This document shows, in pieces, positions 37,534-45,718 of a DNA stretch of 64,000 nucleotides (position 1 is its first letter; the number at the start of each line of letters is the position of its first letter). The stretch lies in NCBI RefSeq assembly GCF_028693505.1, contig NZ_JAQUVF010000008.1:1-64000 (forward strand), written 5' to 3'. Source of the stretch: Oscillibacter sp. GTDB lineage: Bacteria > Bacillota > Clostridia > Oscillospirales > Oscillospiraceae. The notes beneath the pieces were generated by a model. That model made no database searches and was not told where the DNA came from. It worked only from the letters and a program-made list of their open reading frames with translations. The position numbers and the translations under genes were made by a program.

Positions 37534-38982
37534 TTAATCTTTTTCCGGCAGGCGGATGGTGATGACGGCGCCGCCGCCCTCCGCGTTGCCGATGGTAAAC
37601 GTTCCGCCGTGGAGCGCGATGATCTCATCGCAGACCGCAAGGCCGATGCCGCTGCCCCGGGCCTTGGAGGAACCCTTGTAAAATTTTTGCTTCACGTAGG
37701 GAAGCTCCGCCTCTGGAATGCCGGGGCCGTAGTCCCGGACGCGGACCACCTGCTGCCCGCCTTCCTCGCAGATGGAGCTGGAGATATGCTTGCCGGAGCC
37801 GCCGTGCTTTGCCGCGTTGTCCAGCACATTGCAAAAAACCTGCTTGAGCCGTTCCGGATCGCCGGAGATGGGCGGCAGTTCGGCGTCGCCGGACTCGTAG
37901 TCCAGCTCGATCCCCTCCTGCCGGAACAGCTCCCGGTAGGTAAAGATGGCATCCTCAAATTCCGCCTGCAAATCCACCTGCTCCACGCGGAGCGTAAAGC
38001 GGCCGTCCTCCATTTTTGAAAATTCCAGCAGCTCCTCCACCATGGTGGAAAGACGGCGGGATTCGTTTAAAATGATGCGGATGCCCCGCCGCAGCTGCAT
38101 GGGGTCTCCCGTGGGGTCCTCCAAAATCGTCTCGCCCCAGCCGTTGATGGCGGTGAGCGGCGTGCGCAGCTCGTGGGAAACGGAGGAGATAAACTCGCCC
38201 TTCATCTTCTCGTTTTGTCCGATTTTCAAGGACATGTCGTTGATATTATCCACCAGCTCGCCCAGCTCGTCCGTATATTTTTTCTCGATCTGGAAGCCAT
38301 AGCCGCCTGCGGAAATCCGCTTGGCCGCCTCCGTCACCACGGCCACCGGCTCCACCACGTTGTTGATGAACAGCAGATTGGAGATCACAACCAGCGCCAG
38401 CGACAGCGCGGCCACCAGACAAATCGCCAGCAGCGCCAGCATTACCTGCCGGTTCACCGCCCGCAGGGAGGTGACCAGCCGCATGACGCCCACCACCTTG
38501 CCGTTGGAGGTCAGGGGATGGGAGACCGCCAGAATGTTCTCTCCCGTTTCGGCGTCCCGCCCGCGGTACACCGCCGTCTGATTTTTGGCGATGGCCTGGG
38601 TGATGTCGTCCGTGCCGGGCGCGGTGCCCGCCAGCAGATTGGAGGTCGAGGAGATCTGGATGCGGCCGCTGCTGCTGATAAACTGCATTTCCACGTGATC
38701 CTTGTCCTCAAAATCACTGGTGGACTGCATGGCCTTTTGATAGTAGTTGGTATAGCCGTTATCCATGAAGTAGTCGTTGAATGCGCCGGCCTGCGCCTGC
38801 GCCTGCTTTTCCAGTCCGTCCAGCATAGACCGGTAGTAATAGCTGGAAACGCCGGTGGAAAATAGTGCCACCAGCAAAATCAGCAAAACCATCACCGGCG
38901 TCACGGTATTAAAAATCCACCGCTGCCGCAGGCCCCGCAGCCGAAGGGTTTTCCATTTTAAATTTTTCTCTTCCTCCGCCAC
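37534..38982 (-). CDS. Sensor histidine kinase
   Basis: A 482-residue membrane kinase: first helix about 28-48, an extracellular sensor domain (49-178), second helix 180-204, a HAMP linker (205-255), the phospho-acceptor H-box with His270 (SSVSHELRTPLTA), and an ATPase domain with GSGIGLAVCDEII. It starts with GTG at 38982 after GAGG. It should phosphorylate the response regulator encoded just before it. The third member of the unit is a lipoprotein. The signal is unknown. Confidence 0.9.
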   Translation of the reverse strand: MAEEEKNLKWKTLRLRGLRQRWIFNTVTPVMVLLILLVALFSTGVSSYYYRSMLDGLEKQAQAQAGAFNDYFMDNGYTNYYQKAMQSTSDFEDKDHVEMQFISSSGRIQISSTSNLLAGTAPGTDDITQAIAKNQTAVYRGRDAETGENILAVSHPLTSNGKVVGVMRLVTSLRAVNRQVMLALLAICLVAALSLALVVISNLLFINNVVEPVAVVTEAAKRISAGGYGFQIEKKYTDELGELVDNINDMSLKIGQNEKMKGEFISSVSHELRTPLTAINGWGETILEDPTGDPMQLRRGIRIILNESRRLSTMVEELLEFSKMEDGRFTLRVEQVDLQAEFEDAIFTYRELFRQEGIELDYESGDAELPPISGDPERLKQVFCNVLDNAAKHGGSGKHISSSICEEGGQQVVRVRDYGPGIPEAELPYVKQKFYKGSSKARGSGIGLAVCDEIIALHGGTFTIGNAEGGGAVITIRLPEKD

Positions 38983-39025
38983 AGGTCCTCACCGCCCTCT
39001 CCGGTACGCACCGGCAATCACTATT

Positions 39026-39712
39026 TTAAAAGCCCCATTTATACCCAAAGCCCCAGACCGTCGTGATGTACATGGGGTTTTGCACGTTGTCCTCGATCTT
39101 CAGCCGCAGACGCCGGATGTTCACATCCACGATCTTCAGCTCCCCAAAGTAATCCCGGCCCCAGACCATATCCAGAATTTCCTCTCTGGAGAGGGCCTTT
39201 CCGGGATTCTCCATAAACACCTTCATGATGGAATACTCCACCTGCGTCAGCTTGATGCGCTGTCCGTTCTTTTCCAGCGTCCGGTTTCGCGTATTCAGCA
39301 AAAACGGGTCCTGCTGGATTTCGCCCGTTTGGGGCGCCTCCTCCCCGCCGGAGCGGCGAAAGAGCGCGTCTACCCGCGCGGTCAGCTCTGCCGGAGAAAA
39401 GGGCTTTGTCACATAGTCATCGGCTCCGGTCATGAGGCCCGTCACCTTGTCCATTTCCTGAGAGCGGGCCGTCAGCATGATGATCCCGATCTTCATGTTG
39501 GTGGCCCGAATCCGGCGGCAGACCTCAAACCCGTCGATTCCGGGCAGCATGATGTCCAAAAGCGCCACCTTGGTGTTGGGATTCTCCTTCAGGCGCTCCA
39601 GCGCCTCTTCGCCGGTTTCCGCTTCAATGACGTCATACCCCGCCCGGCGCAGATTGATGACGATAAAACTGCGAATACTGGATTCGTCTTCCAAAACCAA
39701 TACTTTCTTCAT
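39026..39712 (-). CDS. Response regulator, OmpR/PhoB type
   Basis: A 228-residue regulator with a receiver domain (phospho-acceptor Asp53 in LLDIMLPG, Lys in TKPFSP) and a winged-helix DNA-binding domain (about 130-228, with IMKVFMENPGKALSREEIL and VDVNIRRLRLKIE). The start at 39712 follows AAAGGA by 8 bases. It lies between the lipoprotein gene and the kinase gene. Confidence 0.92.
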   Translation of the reverse strand: MKKVLVLEDESSIRSFIVINLRRAGYDVIEAETGEEALERLKENPNTKVALLDIMLPGIDGFEVCRRIRATNMKIGIIMLTARSQEMDKVTGLMTGADDYVTKPFSPAELTARVDALFRRSGGEEAPQTGEIQQDPFLLNTRNRTLEKNGQRIKLTQVEYSIMKVFMENPGKALSREEILDMVWGRDYFGELKIVDVNIRRLRLKIEDNVQNPMYITTVWGFGYKWGF

Positions 39713-39727
39713 GGATTGCATCCTTTC

Positions 39728-41092
39728 TCAGTTGTCGCCTTCCGTCCATTCCCCGGTAATCAGACTGAACGCGGCCCTTACCTCGTCCTCCGTCATGCCG
39801 TACTCCCAGGTCTCATTGGCCTCCAGCAATTCCGCCACATAGATGGTTTCCGCCTTCCGGACAAGGTTGAAGCGATTCCCGCGCACCGCCCGGTTTTCCC
39901 GGCTGGTCCCCGTGATGGCAACGATCCGTAAAAACGGCTCAGACGCCTGTCCGCGCCCGTTTCGAATATAGAAGGTGACGGCGGCCTCGTCCGGCACCAC
40001 ACTGCGGCTCACCAAAATCTGGTCAAACCACTTTTCCGGCAGCTGGAAGTACCACCCGTCCTCCGTATCATGGTAGGTGCTCATCACTGTTTCGGCCTTG
40101 CCGTCGATCGTATAGCAGCTCCAATCGATCCGCTGGTAAAAATCGGTACTGTTTTCCCACGCGGGCAAAAACGCAGGCTTGGGTACTTCCGTCAGCCCGT
40201 CCCCATTGATGTCCGTGGGGTACAGGGACCGGAACACCGCCGTCTCCGTGGAGACGCCCGTGGCGGCGGAAAGCACGACATTGGTCAGCTCCCCATTGCG
40301 AATGGCCAGAATATCCGTGACGGTTCGCGCGGACTCCACCACACCGGTGATGAACAGCGCAGGTTCCCCGCCGCACAGCGTTCCCCGGGTCACCCGGCCC
40401 TGCTGGCTCAGCTCCGCCATCGTCATGGAAATTCGGACGGAGTAGCGGACCTTCAGCGCGCCGCTGTTCCAGCTGTAATAATCGGCGGCGCCTTCCCCGT
40501 CCGGCACGGACCGCAGGACCACCAGCTCCTGTAATTGATTTTCGTCCAGATCCAGCACGCCGTATTTCACGTAATCCGTGCGAACCAGCTCCAGCGGTCC
40601 GTTGGGGCGCAGCGCATAGACCGTCAGCGCCTGGAGCTCCGTGCTGGCCCGCCAGCCCACGATGAGCTCCGTCTGGCCGTCTGCGTCCAGATCGTTGTAC
40701 GCGATGCTGTAAATAGCCGTTCCGCTTCCCTCGATCACCGCCGTCTGCTCATACGTCTCTCCGGCGGCGGTAAACACATAGATTTTCAGCGGTTTTTCAT
40801 CCGACGTATTCCGAAAAAAGGCCAGAGCCTCCTCCCGTCCGTCTCCGTTCAAATCCCGCAGCTGCACGGGCTGAATATTGGTTCCCGCCACCGGCGCAGC
40901 GTATTCCGCGCCGTCTTTCAAGATTTCATTGATTCGGTTGTTCAGCTCCGTATACTTCGCCGGGAGCTTTGGAAGGCTGTATAACTCCTGGGGATTGAAC
41001 GTCAAATTGATATCGGAGCTGCAGCCGCTTGCCAGTATCACCGTCAGCACCAGCGCACCCGTCAGCGCCAAAAGGCGAAAAAAATGCCGCAT
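39728..41092 (-). CDS. Lipoprotein with EF-hand/FG-GAP-like repeats
   Basis: A 454-residue protein with a lipoprotein signal (lipobox ILASGC, Cys24). The mature part carries three Asp-rich loops of the D-x-[DN]-x-D-G type followed by a hydrophobic strand: DLNGDGREEAL (80), DLDADGQTELIV (134) and DINGDGLTEV (294), plus a degenerate fourth (DLDENQLQELVV, 181). These resemble calcium loops of integrin-like/FG-GAP beta-propellers. It is anchored outside the membrane and leads an operon with a response regulator and a kinase, so it may help sense a signal or be tied to its output. The family is not named. Confidence 0.78.
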   Translation of the reverse strand: MRHFFRLLALTGALVLTVILASGCSSDINLTFNPQELYSLPKLPAKYTELNNRINEILKDGAEYAAPVAGTNIQPVQLRDLNGDGREEALAFFRNTSDEKPLKIYVFTAAGETYEQTAVIEGSGTAIYSIAYNDLDADGQTELIVGWRASTELQALTVYALRPNGPLELVRTDYVKYGVLDLDENQLQELVVLRSVPDGEGAADYYSWNSGALKVRYSVRISMTMAELSQQGRVTRGTLCGGEPALFITGVVESARTVTDILAIRNGELTNVVLSAATGVSTETAVFRSLYPTDINGDGLTEVPKPAFLPAWENSTDFYQRIDWSCYTIDGKAETVMSTYHDTEDGWYFQLPEKWFDQILVSRSVVPDEAAVTFYIRNGRGQASEPFLRIVAITGTSRENRAVRGNRFNLVRKAETIYVAELLEANETWEYGMTEDEVRAAFSLITGEWTEGDN

Positions 41093-41229
41093 CGGCTTTC
41101 ACTCCCTTCCAAAAATGCATACTTTAATTGATATATGATAACACGTTCTTCAAACTTTGTGTAGCCTTTCTTCTGATTTTTCCCGCATTTTACGTTCCAT
41201 TCATTTTTTCAAAGGAAGTAAATTTCCTC

Positions 41230-41258
41230 TTGAAATTTTCTTTTTCTTCCTGTATAAT
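41230..41258 (+). promoter_or_regulatory. Promoter of the tRNA-Leu gene
   Basis: TTGAAA (41230-41235), 17 bases, TATAAT (41253-41258), 12 bases ahead of the tRNA. Confidence 0.85.
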
Positions 41259-41270
41259 GAAAAAAGTTTC

Positions 41271-41356
41271 GCCGGTGTGATGGAATGGTAGACGTAGCGG
41301 ATTCAAAATCCGCCGGTGGCGACACCGTGTGGGTTCGAGTCCCACCACCGGTACCA
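41271..41356 (+). tRNA. tRNA-Leu (anticodon CAA)
   Basis: The 86-nt class II tRNA folds cleanly: acceptor GCCGGTG with CACCGGT (first pair G-U), anticodon stem GCGGA/TCCGC with loop TTCAAAA, a variable arm (GGTGGCGACACC), T-arm GTGGG-TTCGAGT-CCCAC, discriminator A and an encoded CCA at 41354-41356. It reads UUG codons. It is a single gene with its own promoter. Confidence 0.96.
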
Positions 41357-41361
41357 ACTCT

Positions 41362-41426
41362 GAAATTCCCTGTTTGGCACGAATCCCCGCCTGCGGGCGA
41401 GGCTTCTTAGCCCGACAGGGAATTTC
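41362..41426. repeat. Inverted repeat downstream of the tRNA
   Basis: A perfect 12-base inverted repeat (GAAATTCCCTGT / ACAGGGAATTTC) encloses 41 bases that contain a smaller GC-rich fold (GCCTGCGGGCGAGGC). It may act as the tRNA terminator. A related TTTCTTCGCTTTC occurs twice, at about 41424 and 41511. Confidence 0.55.
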
Positions 41427-41581
41427 TTCGCTTTCGCGGTGAACCCGTTTCACTGGGCTTCGCCGCGAGGGAACGGGAATGCTGGGCTTCGGTTTGGGGT
41501 GGACGGGGCGTTTCTTCGCTTTCACGGCAAAGGGCCGAAACGAAAATTTACGGGCTGTAAAACCAGCCGGAGGTACTGCAA

Positions 41582-42106
41582 ATGGATATTCGGAACGCAA
41601 CGGCGGCGGATTTGCCCGCCATTGAAGCCATATTTTCAGCGATTCACACTGCGGAAGAAAGCGGTCTTGTCACCATCGGATGGAAGCGCGGCATCTATCC
41701 CACCGCCGCAACTGCGGAGCTTGCGTTGAACCGGGGCGACCTGTTTGTGCAGGAGGATGACGGAAAGATCGTTGGAACCGGGATCATCAACCAACAGCAG
41801 GTGGATGTCTACCGCGGGGCGAACTGGCGCTATGCCGCGTCCGACCAGGAAGTCATGGTGCTCCATACCCTGGTGATTTCCCCCGGGGCGGCAAGAAAAG
41901 GCTATGGTCGAAGCTTTGTGGCATTTTATGAAAACTATGCCAAATCCCACGGGTGCAACTATCTCAGAATCGACACAAATGAAAAAAACGCCAACGCGCG
42001 CGCTTTGTACAGCAAGCTCGGTTATGCGGAGGCGGGCATCGTTCCATGCGTCTTTAACGGGCTTGACGGCATTCATTTGGTTCTTCTGGAGAAGCGGCTA
42101 TCCTAA
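41582..42106 (+). CDS. GNAT family N-acetyltransferase
   Basis: A 174-residue protein with the GNAT acetyl-CoA fold: VMVLHTLVISPGAARKGYGRSF holds the pantetheine-binding R/Q-x-x-G-x-G/A loop, followed by CNYLRIDTNEKNANARALYS and KLGYAEAG. The acceptor is unknown. The start at 41582 follows GGAGG by 8 bases. Confidence 0.88.
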   Translation: MDIRNATAADLPAIEAIFSAIHTAEESGLVTIGWKRGIYPTAATAELALNRGDLFVQEDDGKIVGTGIINQQQVDVYRGANWRYAASDQEVMVLHTLVISPGAARKGYGRSFVAFYENYAKSHGCNYLRIDTNEKNANARALYSKLGYAEAGIVPCVFNGLDGIHLVLLEKRLS

Positions 42107-42195
42107 AAAAGCCCCGAAACGTGTTCTTTTTGTCGATGCCCGGAGTCTGGTCGGCGGCGTCATTTATTGTTGCGCATTGTTTGCGCAAATTTATA

Positions 42196-42223
42196 TTGCT
42201 TTTTACGCAACGTATGATATACT
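42196..42223 (+). promoter_or_regulatory. Promoter of the 42.3-kb gene
   Basis: TTGCTT (42196-42201), 16 bases, TATACT (42218-42223), about 60 bases before the start codon. Confidence 0.6.
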
Positions 42224-42286
42224 GATTGCAGAAGAGGCGACGCCCCAGTGATCTAAATCTAAGAACACATCGGGAGGTAAACGATC

Positions 42287-42760
42287 ATGAGCTATCCCAA
42301 AACAGGCAACGAGGTATTTGTCAGCTTTTCTCTTTCCAATACGATGTTTTCGGGAATTGGCAAAGGGACCATTACCAGAGAGGAAGTTTCCGCCGATTAT
42401 TTGAAAAGTCTGTTTGAAAAATACGGCGTGATTGTCTCGGCAAAACCCGAGCAACGCAAACTGCTGGAAAATGTCAACTCCATATACGATTTGAAGCTGG
42501 ATATTCCGGAAAATCTGAAGATCATTCAGCTGTCGGAAAAGAACCGCCGTCTTGTGGTCATTTCCGTGCAGGGACTCCGGCGGATCAACGGGTCCCTTCT
42601 GCCCCAGTACTCGGAAGAGGAGTTTCAGGAGGCCACATTCAGCTTTGTCAAATATTATATTCAAAGCCGTCACTATGATGAATTGACCACAGAAAACGCA
42701 AAGCTGAAAAAGGAGTTGGACGCCGAGATCTCTTGGCGGACCAGAGTATCCGATATTTGA
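42287..42760 (+). CDS. Protein of unknown function with C-terminal coiled coil
   Basis: A 157-residue soluble protein. The N-terminal part is a mixed fold with no recognised motif, and the last 30 residues (HYDELTTENAKLKKELDAEI) have heptad spacing suggesting a short coiled coil. The ribosome site GGGAGG lies 9 bases before the ATG. It has its own promoter and ends at a 25-bp perfect hairpin shared with the converging Crp/Fnr gene. Confidence 0.75.
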   Translation: MSYPKTGNEVFVSFSLSNTMFSGIGKGTITREEVSADYLKSLFEKYGVIVSAKPEQRKLLENVNSIYDLKLDIPENLKIIQLSEKNRRLVVISVQGLRRINGSLLPQYSEEEFQEATFSFVKYYIQSRHYDELTTENAKLKKELDAEISWRTRVSDI

Positions 42761-42790
42761 TCGGGCCTGCGTCGGCACGCCCTTGTTTCT

Positions 42791-42844
42791 GTACATAAAA
42801 AGAAGGCGCACATTCTTCGGAATGTGCGCCTTCTTTTTATGTAC
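42791..42844. terminator. Bidirectional terminator, 25-bp perfect stem with TTCG loop
   Basis: The plus strand from GTACATAAAAAGAAGGCGCA reads into a TTCG tetraloop and back with full complementarity (stem 42791-42815 against 42820-42844). It serves the plus-strand gene ending at 42760 and the minus-strand gene ending at 42864. Confidence 0.92.
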
Positions 42845-42863
42845 TTGAATACTTTCGCGCTGT

Positions 42864-43520
42864 TCACCCGGCCAGTTTCCGCAGCCCCGCCCGATCCTTC
42901 AGCTCGATGGCTCCGCGACTCAAGCGCACCATGCCCTCCGACTGAAAGTAGCGGAGCATTCTTGTAACGACTTCCCGCGCCGTCCCCATATGGGCTGCAA
43001 TTTTATCATGGGTGATTTGCAGGGTGTCGCTGCCATCCAGCGTACTCTCCTCCAGCAGAAACGATGCCAGCCTCTTGTCAAAGCTCTTCCACATGATTTG
43101 CTCAATCAGCCACATGACCTCGGAAAACCGCGCCGCCATAAGTTCATTGGTGTAGTTGGCCACCGCGAGGGACTGGTCCATCAGGCGCTTATAGACCTCC
43201 GCCGGAATGACCCAGAGCTCGGAATCCTTTTCCGCTTCAATTGTGATCTCAAATTGCAGGCTGTTCATGATGCAGGAGGCGGAAAACAGGCACAGGTCCC
43301 GCTCAAAAAGGCGGTAAATGGTGACCTCTTTTCCCTCCTCCGAGAGAATGAATGCCCGCAGCTGCCCGGAGCAAATCACAAAAAGCCCGACACAGTCCGC
43401 GGAGCCGTTATGCAAAAGCGTTCCCTTTTTCGCCGTACGCTTTGTTGCCGATGCGCGCAGCAAAGCTCTCTCCGCTTCGCTCAATTGATCCCATGCCGGG
43501 AAATAGGCTTCCAGTCCCAT
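42864..43520 (-). CDS. Crp/Fnr family transcription regulator
   Basis: A 218-residue protein with an N-terminal cyclic-nucleotide-binding-type beta barrel (about residues 20-115) and a C-terminal helix-turn-helix (ITHDKIAAHMGTAREVVTRMLRYF). It lacks the four-cysteine iron-sulfur pattern of FNR, so the effector is unknown. LFSASCIMNSLQFEITIEAE resembles the clostridial branch of this family. The start at 43520 follows AAGGGGTGG; an in-frame GTG 9 bases earlier lies in that site. Confidence 0.9.
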   Translation of the reverse strand: MGLEAYFPAWDQLSEAERALLRASATKRTAKKGTLLHNGSADCVGLFVICSGQLRAFILSEEGKEVTIYRLFERDLCLFSASCIMNSLQFEITIEAEKDSELWVIPAEVYKRLMDQSLAVANYTNELMAARFSEVMWLIEQIMWKSFDKRLASFLLEESTLDGSDTLQITHDKIAAHMGTAREVVTRMLRYFQSEGMVRLSRGAIELKDRAGLRKLAG

Positions 43521-43543
43521 TGGCACCACCCCTTCGTGGCGCT

Positions 43544-43572
43544 ATTCTATAATACTTCGCAGCCCATGTCAA
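43544..43572 (-). promoter_or_regulatory. Promoter of the Crp/Fnr gene
   Basis: TTGACA (43567-43572), 17 bases, TAGAAT (43544-43549) on the minus strand, between the phage endolysin gene and the regulator gene. Confidence 0.82.
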
Positions 43573-43601
43573 TTCAGGGAAAAGGGTTTGGCTTTCTACT
43601 T

Positions 43602-44300
43602 TCACCGTTTTATTTTTTCCATCATCCGGTAAAGGAACAGCAAAACCTGCTCCCGGGTGCAGAAGCTGCGATACTGTTTCCGTCCCGACCGGTCTCCCAG
43701 AATGATCTCCTGCTCTTCCGCCCAGGACCGGGCGCTGCGGCCCTCCTCCGTGTCGATGCTCGGTTCCAATTCCGCCCGGCTTTCCAGCCAGGCATCGGCC
43801 AAGCCGTTGAACGTTGTCTGGTCCATTTCATCCTCCTCATAATTGGGCCGGAAGGCCCCCAGCGCAGTGCCCAGCCGTCGAACGCGCTGTTGGACCTGCC
43901 CGCCGTTGGCGTCATTTCCGGCCCCGGTATTTCCCTCAATGGTGACCAGTGCGTCCGCCCGTACCTCCAGGACGATTCCCACGTGTTCCGGTCCGCCCTG
44001 CCCGCTGAATCGGAAAAACACCAAGTCGCCCGCCCGATACTCCGTCACATACTGCCGGTGCTGTTTTGCATACGCCATCAGCGCCCCGCAGGACGCCGTG
44101 CGTCCGCCGCCGTAAAACAGTTCCGGGGCCTCGGCGCTTTGGAAAAGCCACCACAAAAACACGCAGCACCACGGATACGCCGCCCCCGAAACCTTTCGGC
44201 CATAATAGGCCGTGTTGTATTTTACGCAATTGCTTCCGGCGGGCGCCTCTTTGACTGATAGCTCTTTGCGCGCCAGCTCAAGAATTTTCGTCGCCGTCAT
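43602..44300 (-). CDS. Phage endolysin (CHAP/NlpC-type amidase) with C-terminal SLH-like segment
   Basis: A 232-residue lysis enzyme. The first 150 residues look like a CHAP/NlpC peptidase: a Cys in the segment AAYPWCCVFLWWLF and a His in GGPEHVGIVLEV are the likely catalytic pair. The last 60 residues (RSARSWAEEQEIILGDRSG, FCTREQVLLFLYRMM) resemble the SLH-like tail common on clostridial phage lysins. The start overlaps the holin stop by 23 bases. It cuts peptidoglycan at the end of the lytic cycle. Confidence 0.85.
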   Translation of the reverse strand: MTATKILELARKELSVKEAPAGSNCVKYNTAYYGRKVSGAAYPWCCVFLWWLFQSAEAPELFYGGGRTASCGALMAYAKQHRQYVTEYRAGDLVFFRFSGQGGPEHVGIVLEVRADALVTIEGNTGAGNDANGGQVQQRVRRLGTALGAFRPNYEEDEMDQTTFNGLADAWLESRAELEPSIDTEEGRSARSWAEEQEIILGDRSGRKQYRSFCTREQVLLFLYRMMEKIKR

Positions 44301-44538
44301 GTCCGGTCACCGTCTCTGCGGCCTCTTGCACCTGCTTGGCAGCCGTGCCGATTGCCGCGGCGTCAATGTTGCCCTCCGTCAGAATGTAAACCACCACGGA
44401 CGCAACCGACGTCACGGCGCCCGCCAACGTGTGCAGCTCTCCGCTGTCTACGCCGAACGCCATCGCGACCCCCGCGAACAGACCGCCCAGCGCCAGCCAC
44501 AGCTTTCGGCTTTTTAATTTTCTAAGAATTTCCGTCAT
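44278..44538 (-). CDS. Phage holin
   Basis: An 86-residue protein with two hydrophobic segments (about 13-30 and 38-57) and the VVYILTEGNIDAAAIGTAA segment typical of a clostridial holin family. Holins open the membrane for the endolysin. The start at 44538 follows AGGAG by 5 bases. It is next to the endolysin gene. Confidence 0.8.
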   Translation of the reverse strand: MTEILRKLKSRKLWLALGGLFAGVAMAFGVDSGELHTLAGAVTSVASVVVYILTEGNIDAAAIGTAAKQVQEAAETVTGHDGDENS

Positions 44539-44549
44539 TTTTTCTCCTC

Positions 44550-44837
44550 TCAGCAATCCACCCGGGGCTGTGTGGTCTGGATCGCCGTTTCATACGTGAT
44601 GCCGCCCCGGGTATTTTCCGCTTTGGACTTGTTGATTACAAACGGCAGTACAACGCTCACCTTCACCTGCTCCAGCGCGATCAGCGCCGAAAGATACGGA
44701 AGGCTTCCGTCAAAATTCCGTCCAATAGATAAAAAGCACAGGATCAGGCATCCCAGCGTAACCAGAAGATCTTCTATCAGGACCGCCGTCGCCGCCCGAT
44801 TTGTAAATCCCATTCGTTTTCTTTTTCCAGTCTGCAT
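44550..44837 (-). CDS. Second holin-like phage membrane protein
   Basis: A 95-residue protein with two membrane helices (about 15-37 and 46-68) and a basic N-terminus (TGKRKRMGF). Its place between XhlA and the holin suggests a lysis role, like XhlB. The start at 44837 follows GGGAG by 9 bases; the methionine at residue 9 is an alternative. Confidence 0.65.
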   Translation of the reverse strand: MQTGKRKRMGFTNRAATAVLIEDLLVTLGCLILCFLSIGRNFDGSLPYLSALIALEQVKVSVVLPFVINKSKAENTRGGITYETAIQTTQPRVDC

Positions 44838-44841
44838 TCTC

Positions 44842-45138
44842 TCACGCTCCCGGCATTCCCGCCAAAACCCATGCCAAGAAAGCGCCCGCCGCCGCATACA
44901 GCAGTTTGTCGGAAAGGCTCTCCCACCGCCGACCGGGCTTCGCCTCCAGCACGGACACCTTTTCGTTGAGATGATCCAGCGTGGCCCCCATACTTTCCTG
45001 TCGGGTTGCCAGCACCTCAACGGCGGTGGCTAGCCGGTTCAGCGCCGTTTGATCCTCTTCCAGCCGGGCCACCCGTCTCTGGATGCCTGCCACTTTCTCC
45101 TCAAGTCCCGCAAGGCGGACGCTCTCTCCCTGTTCCAT
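44842..45138 (-). CDS. XhlA-like phage lysis protein
   Basis: A 98-residue protein with a long N-terminal coiled coil (residues 8-68) and one C-terminal membrane helix (AAAGAFLAWVLAGM), the form of XhlA of phage PBSX, which works with the holin. The start follows GGAGG by 9 bases. Confidence 0.8.
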   Translation of the reverse strand: MEQGESVRLAGLEEKVAGIQRRVARLEEDQTALNRLATAVEVLATRQESMGATLDHLNEKVSVLEAKPGRRWESLSDKLLYAAAGAFLAWVLAGMPGA

Positions 45139-45142
45139 TCAG

Positions 45143-45715
45143 TTAATCCTCCGCTGGTGGCGCCATTTGGAAGGTATCCCAGGTGTGTCCTGCCGCCTCC
45201 ACCATCGCCCATGTGTAGCCGCCGCGCTCGCATTCTGTCCATGTCATGTACCGGAAGTAGAACTCCACCTCCAGATGACAGGGCAGGATGTCCAGAATGA
45301 TGTCCCGAATCTGGTCAAACTCCGCCGGGACGCCGCCCACGTCCGGAAAAATTACCTGGAGATGTCCGGTGTCAATTTCCATGGCCCGGGCGCGGATACC
45401 GCAGCCAAGGATGGTGCGGTTGATGTCACTCGGCGTCAGGCTGTCCCCGTCGATCTGTAACAGCGCCGCGATTGCAGCCCGCCGGTCCTCTGCGGTTGCA
45501 GCGGCGCTCCTGCGGGCAAAAAGGTTTTCTCTGCGCCGCAGTCCTTCTTCCTCCGCCGTGGCCGTCAGCGCTTCTTTTTCCGCCGTTTCCAGCTGGTCGC
45601 CGATTGCATCCAGCCCCGCGCCCAGCGCGCAAATCTCCGCTCCGCTGATGCTGTTTTCCGTAAAAGCATACACGCCAAGGGGTTCCAGCAGCCGGCGCAG
45701 GTATTCTTCATACAT
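45143..45715 (-). CDS. Phage baseplate protein YmfQ/XkdU (DUF2313)
   Basis: A 190-residue baseplate component whose length and position directly after baseplate J match YmfQ/XkdU, which links the baseplate to the tail fibre. The start MYEEYLRRLLEPLGVY follows GGAGGAG. The C-terminal part is unusually aromatic (FYFRYMTWTECERGGYTWAM). No fibre gene follows. Confidence 0.82.
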   Translation of the reverse strand: MYEEYLRRLLEPLGVYAFTENSISGAEICALGAGLDAIGDQLETAEKEALTATAEEEGLRRRENLFARRSAAATAEDRRAAIAALLQIDGDSLTPSDINRTILGCGIRARAMEIDTGHLQVIFPDVGGVPAEFDQIRDIILDILPCHLEVEFYFRYMTWTECERGGYTWAMVEAAGHTWDTFQMAPPAED

Positions 45716-45718
45716 GCT

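Noticed and set aside
41190-41600. Minus-strand frame of 136 codons over the tRNA gene
   Set aside because: It is antisense to tRNA-Leu; the segment VGLEPTRCRHRRILNPLRLP is the well-known false translation of that tRNA's complement.
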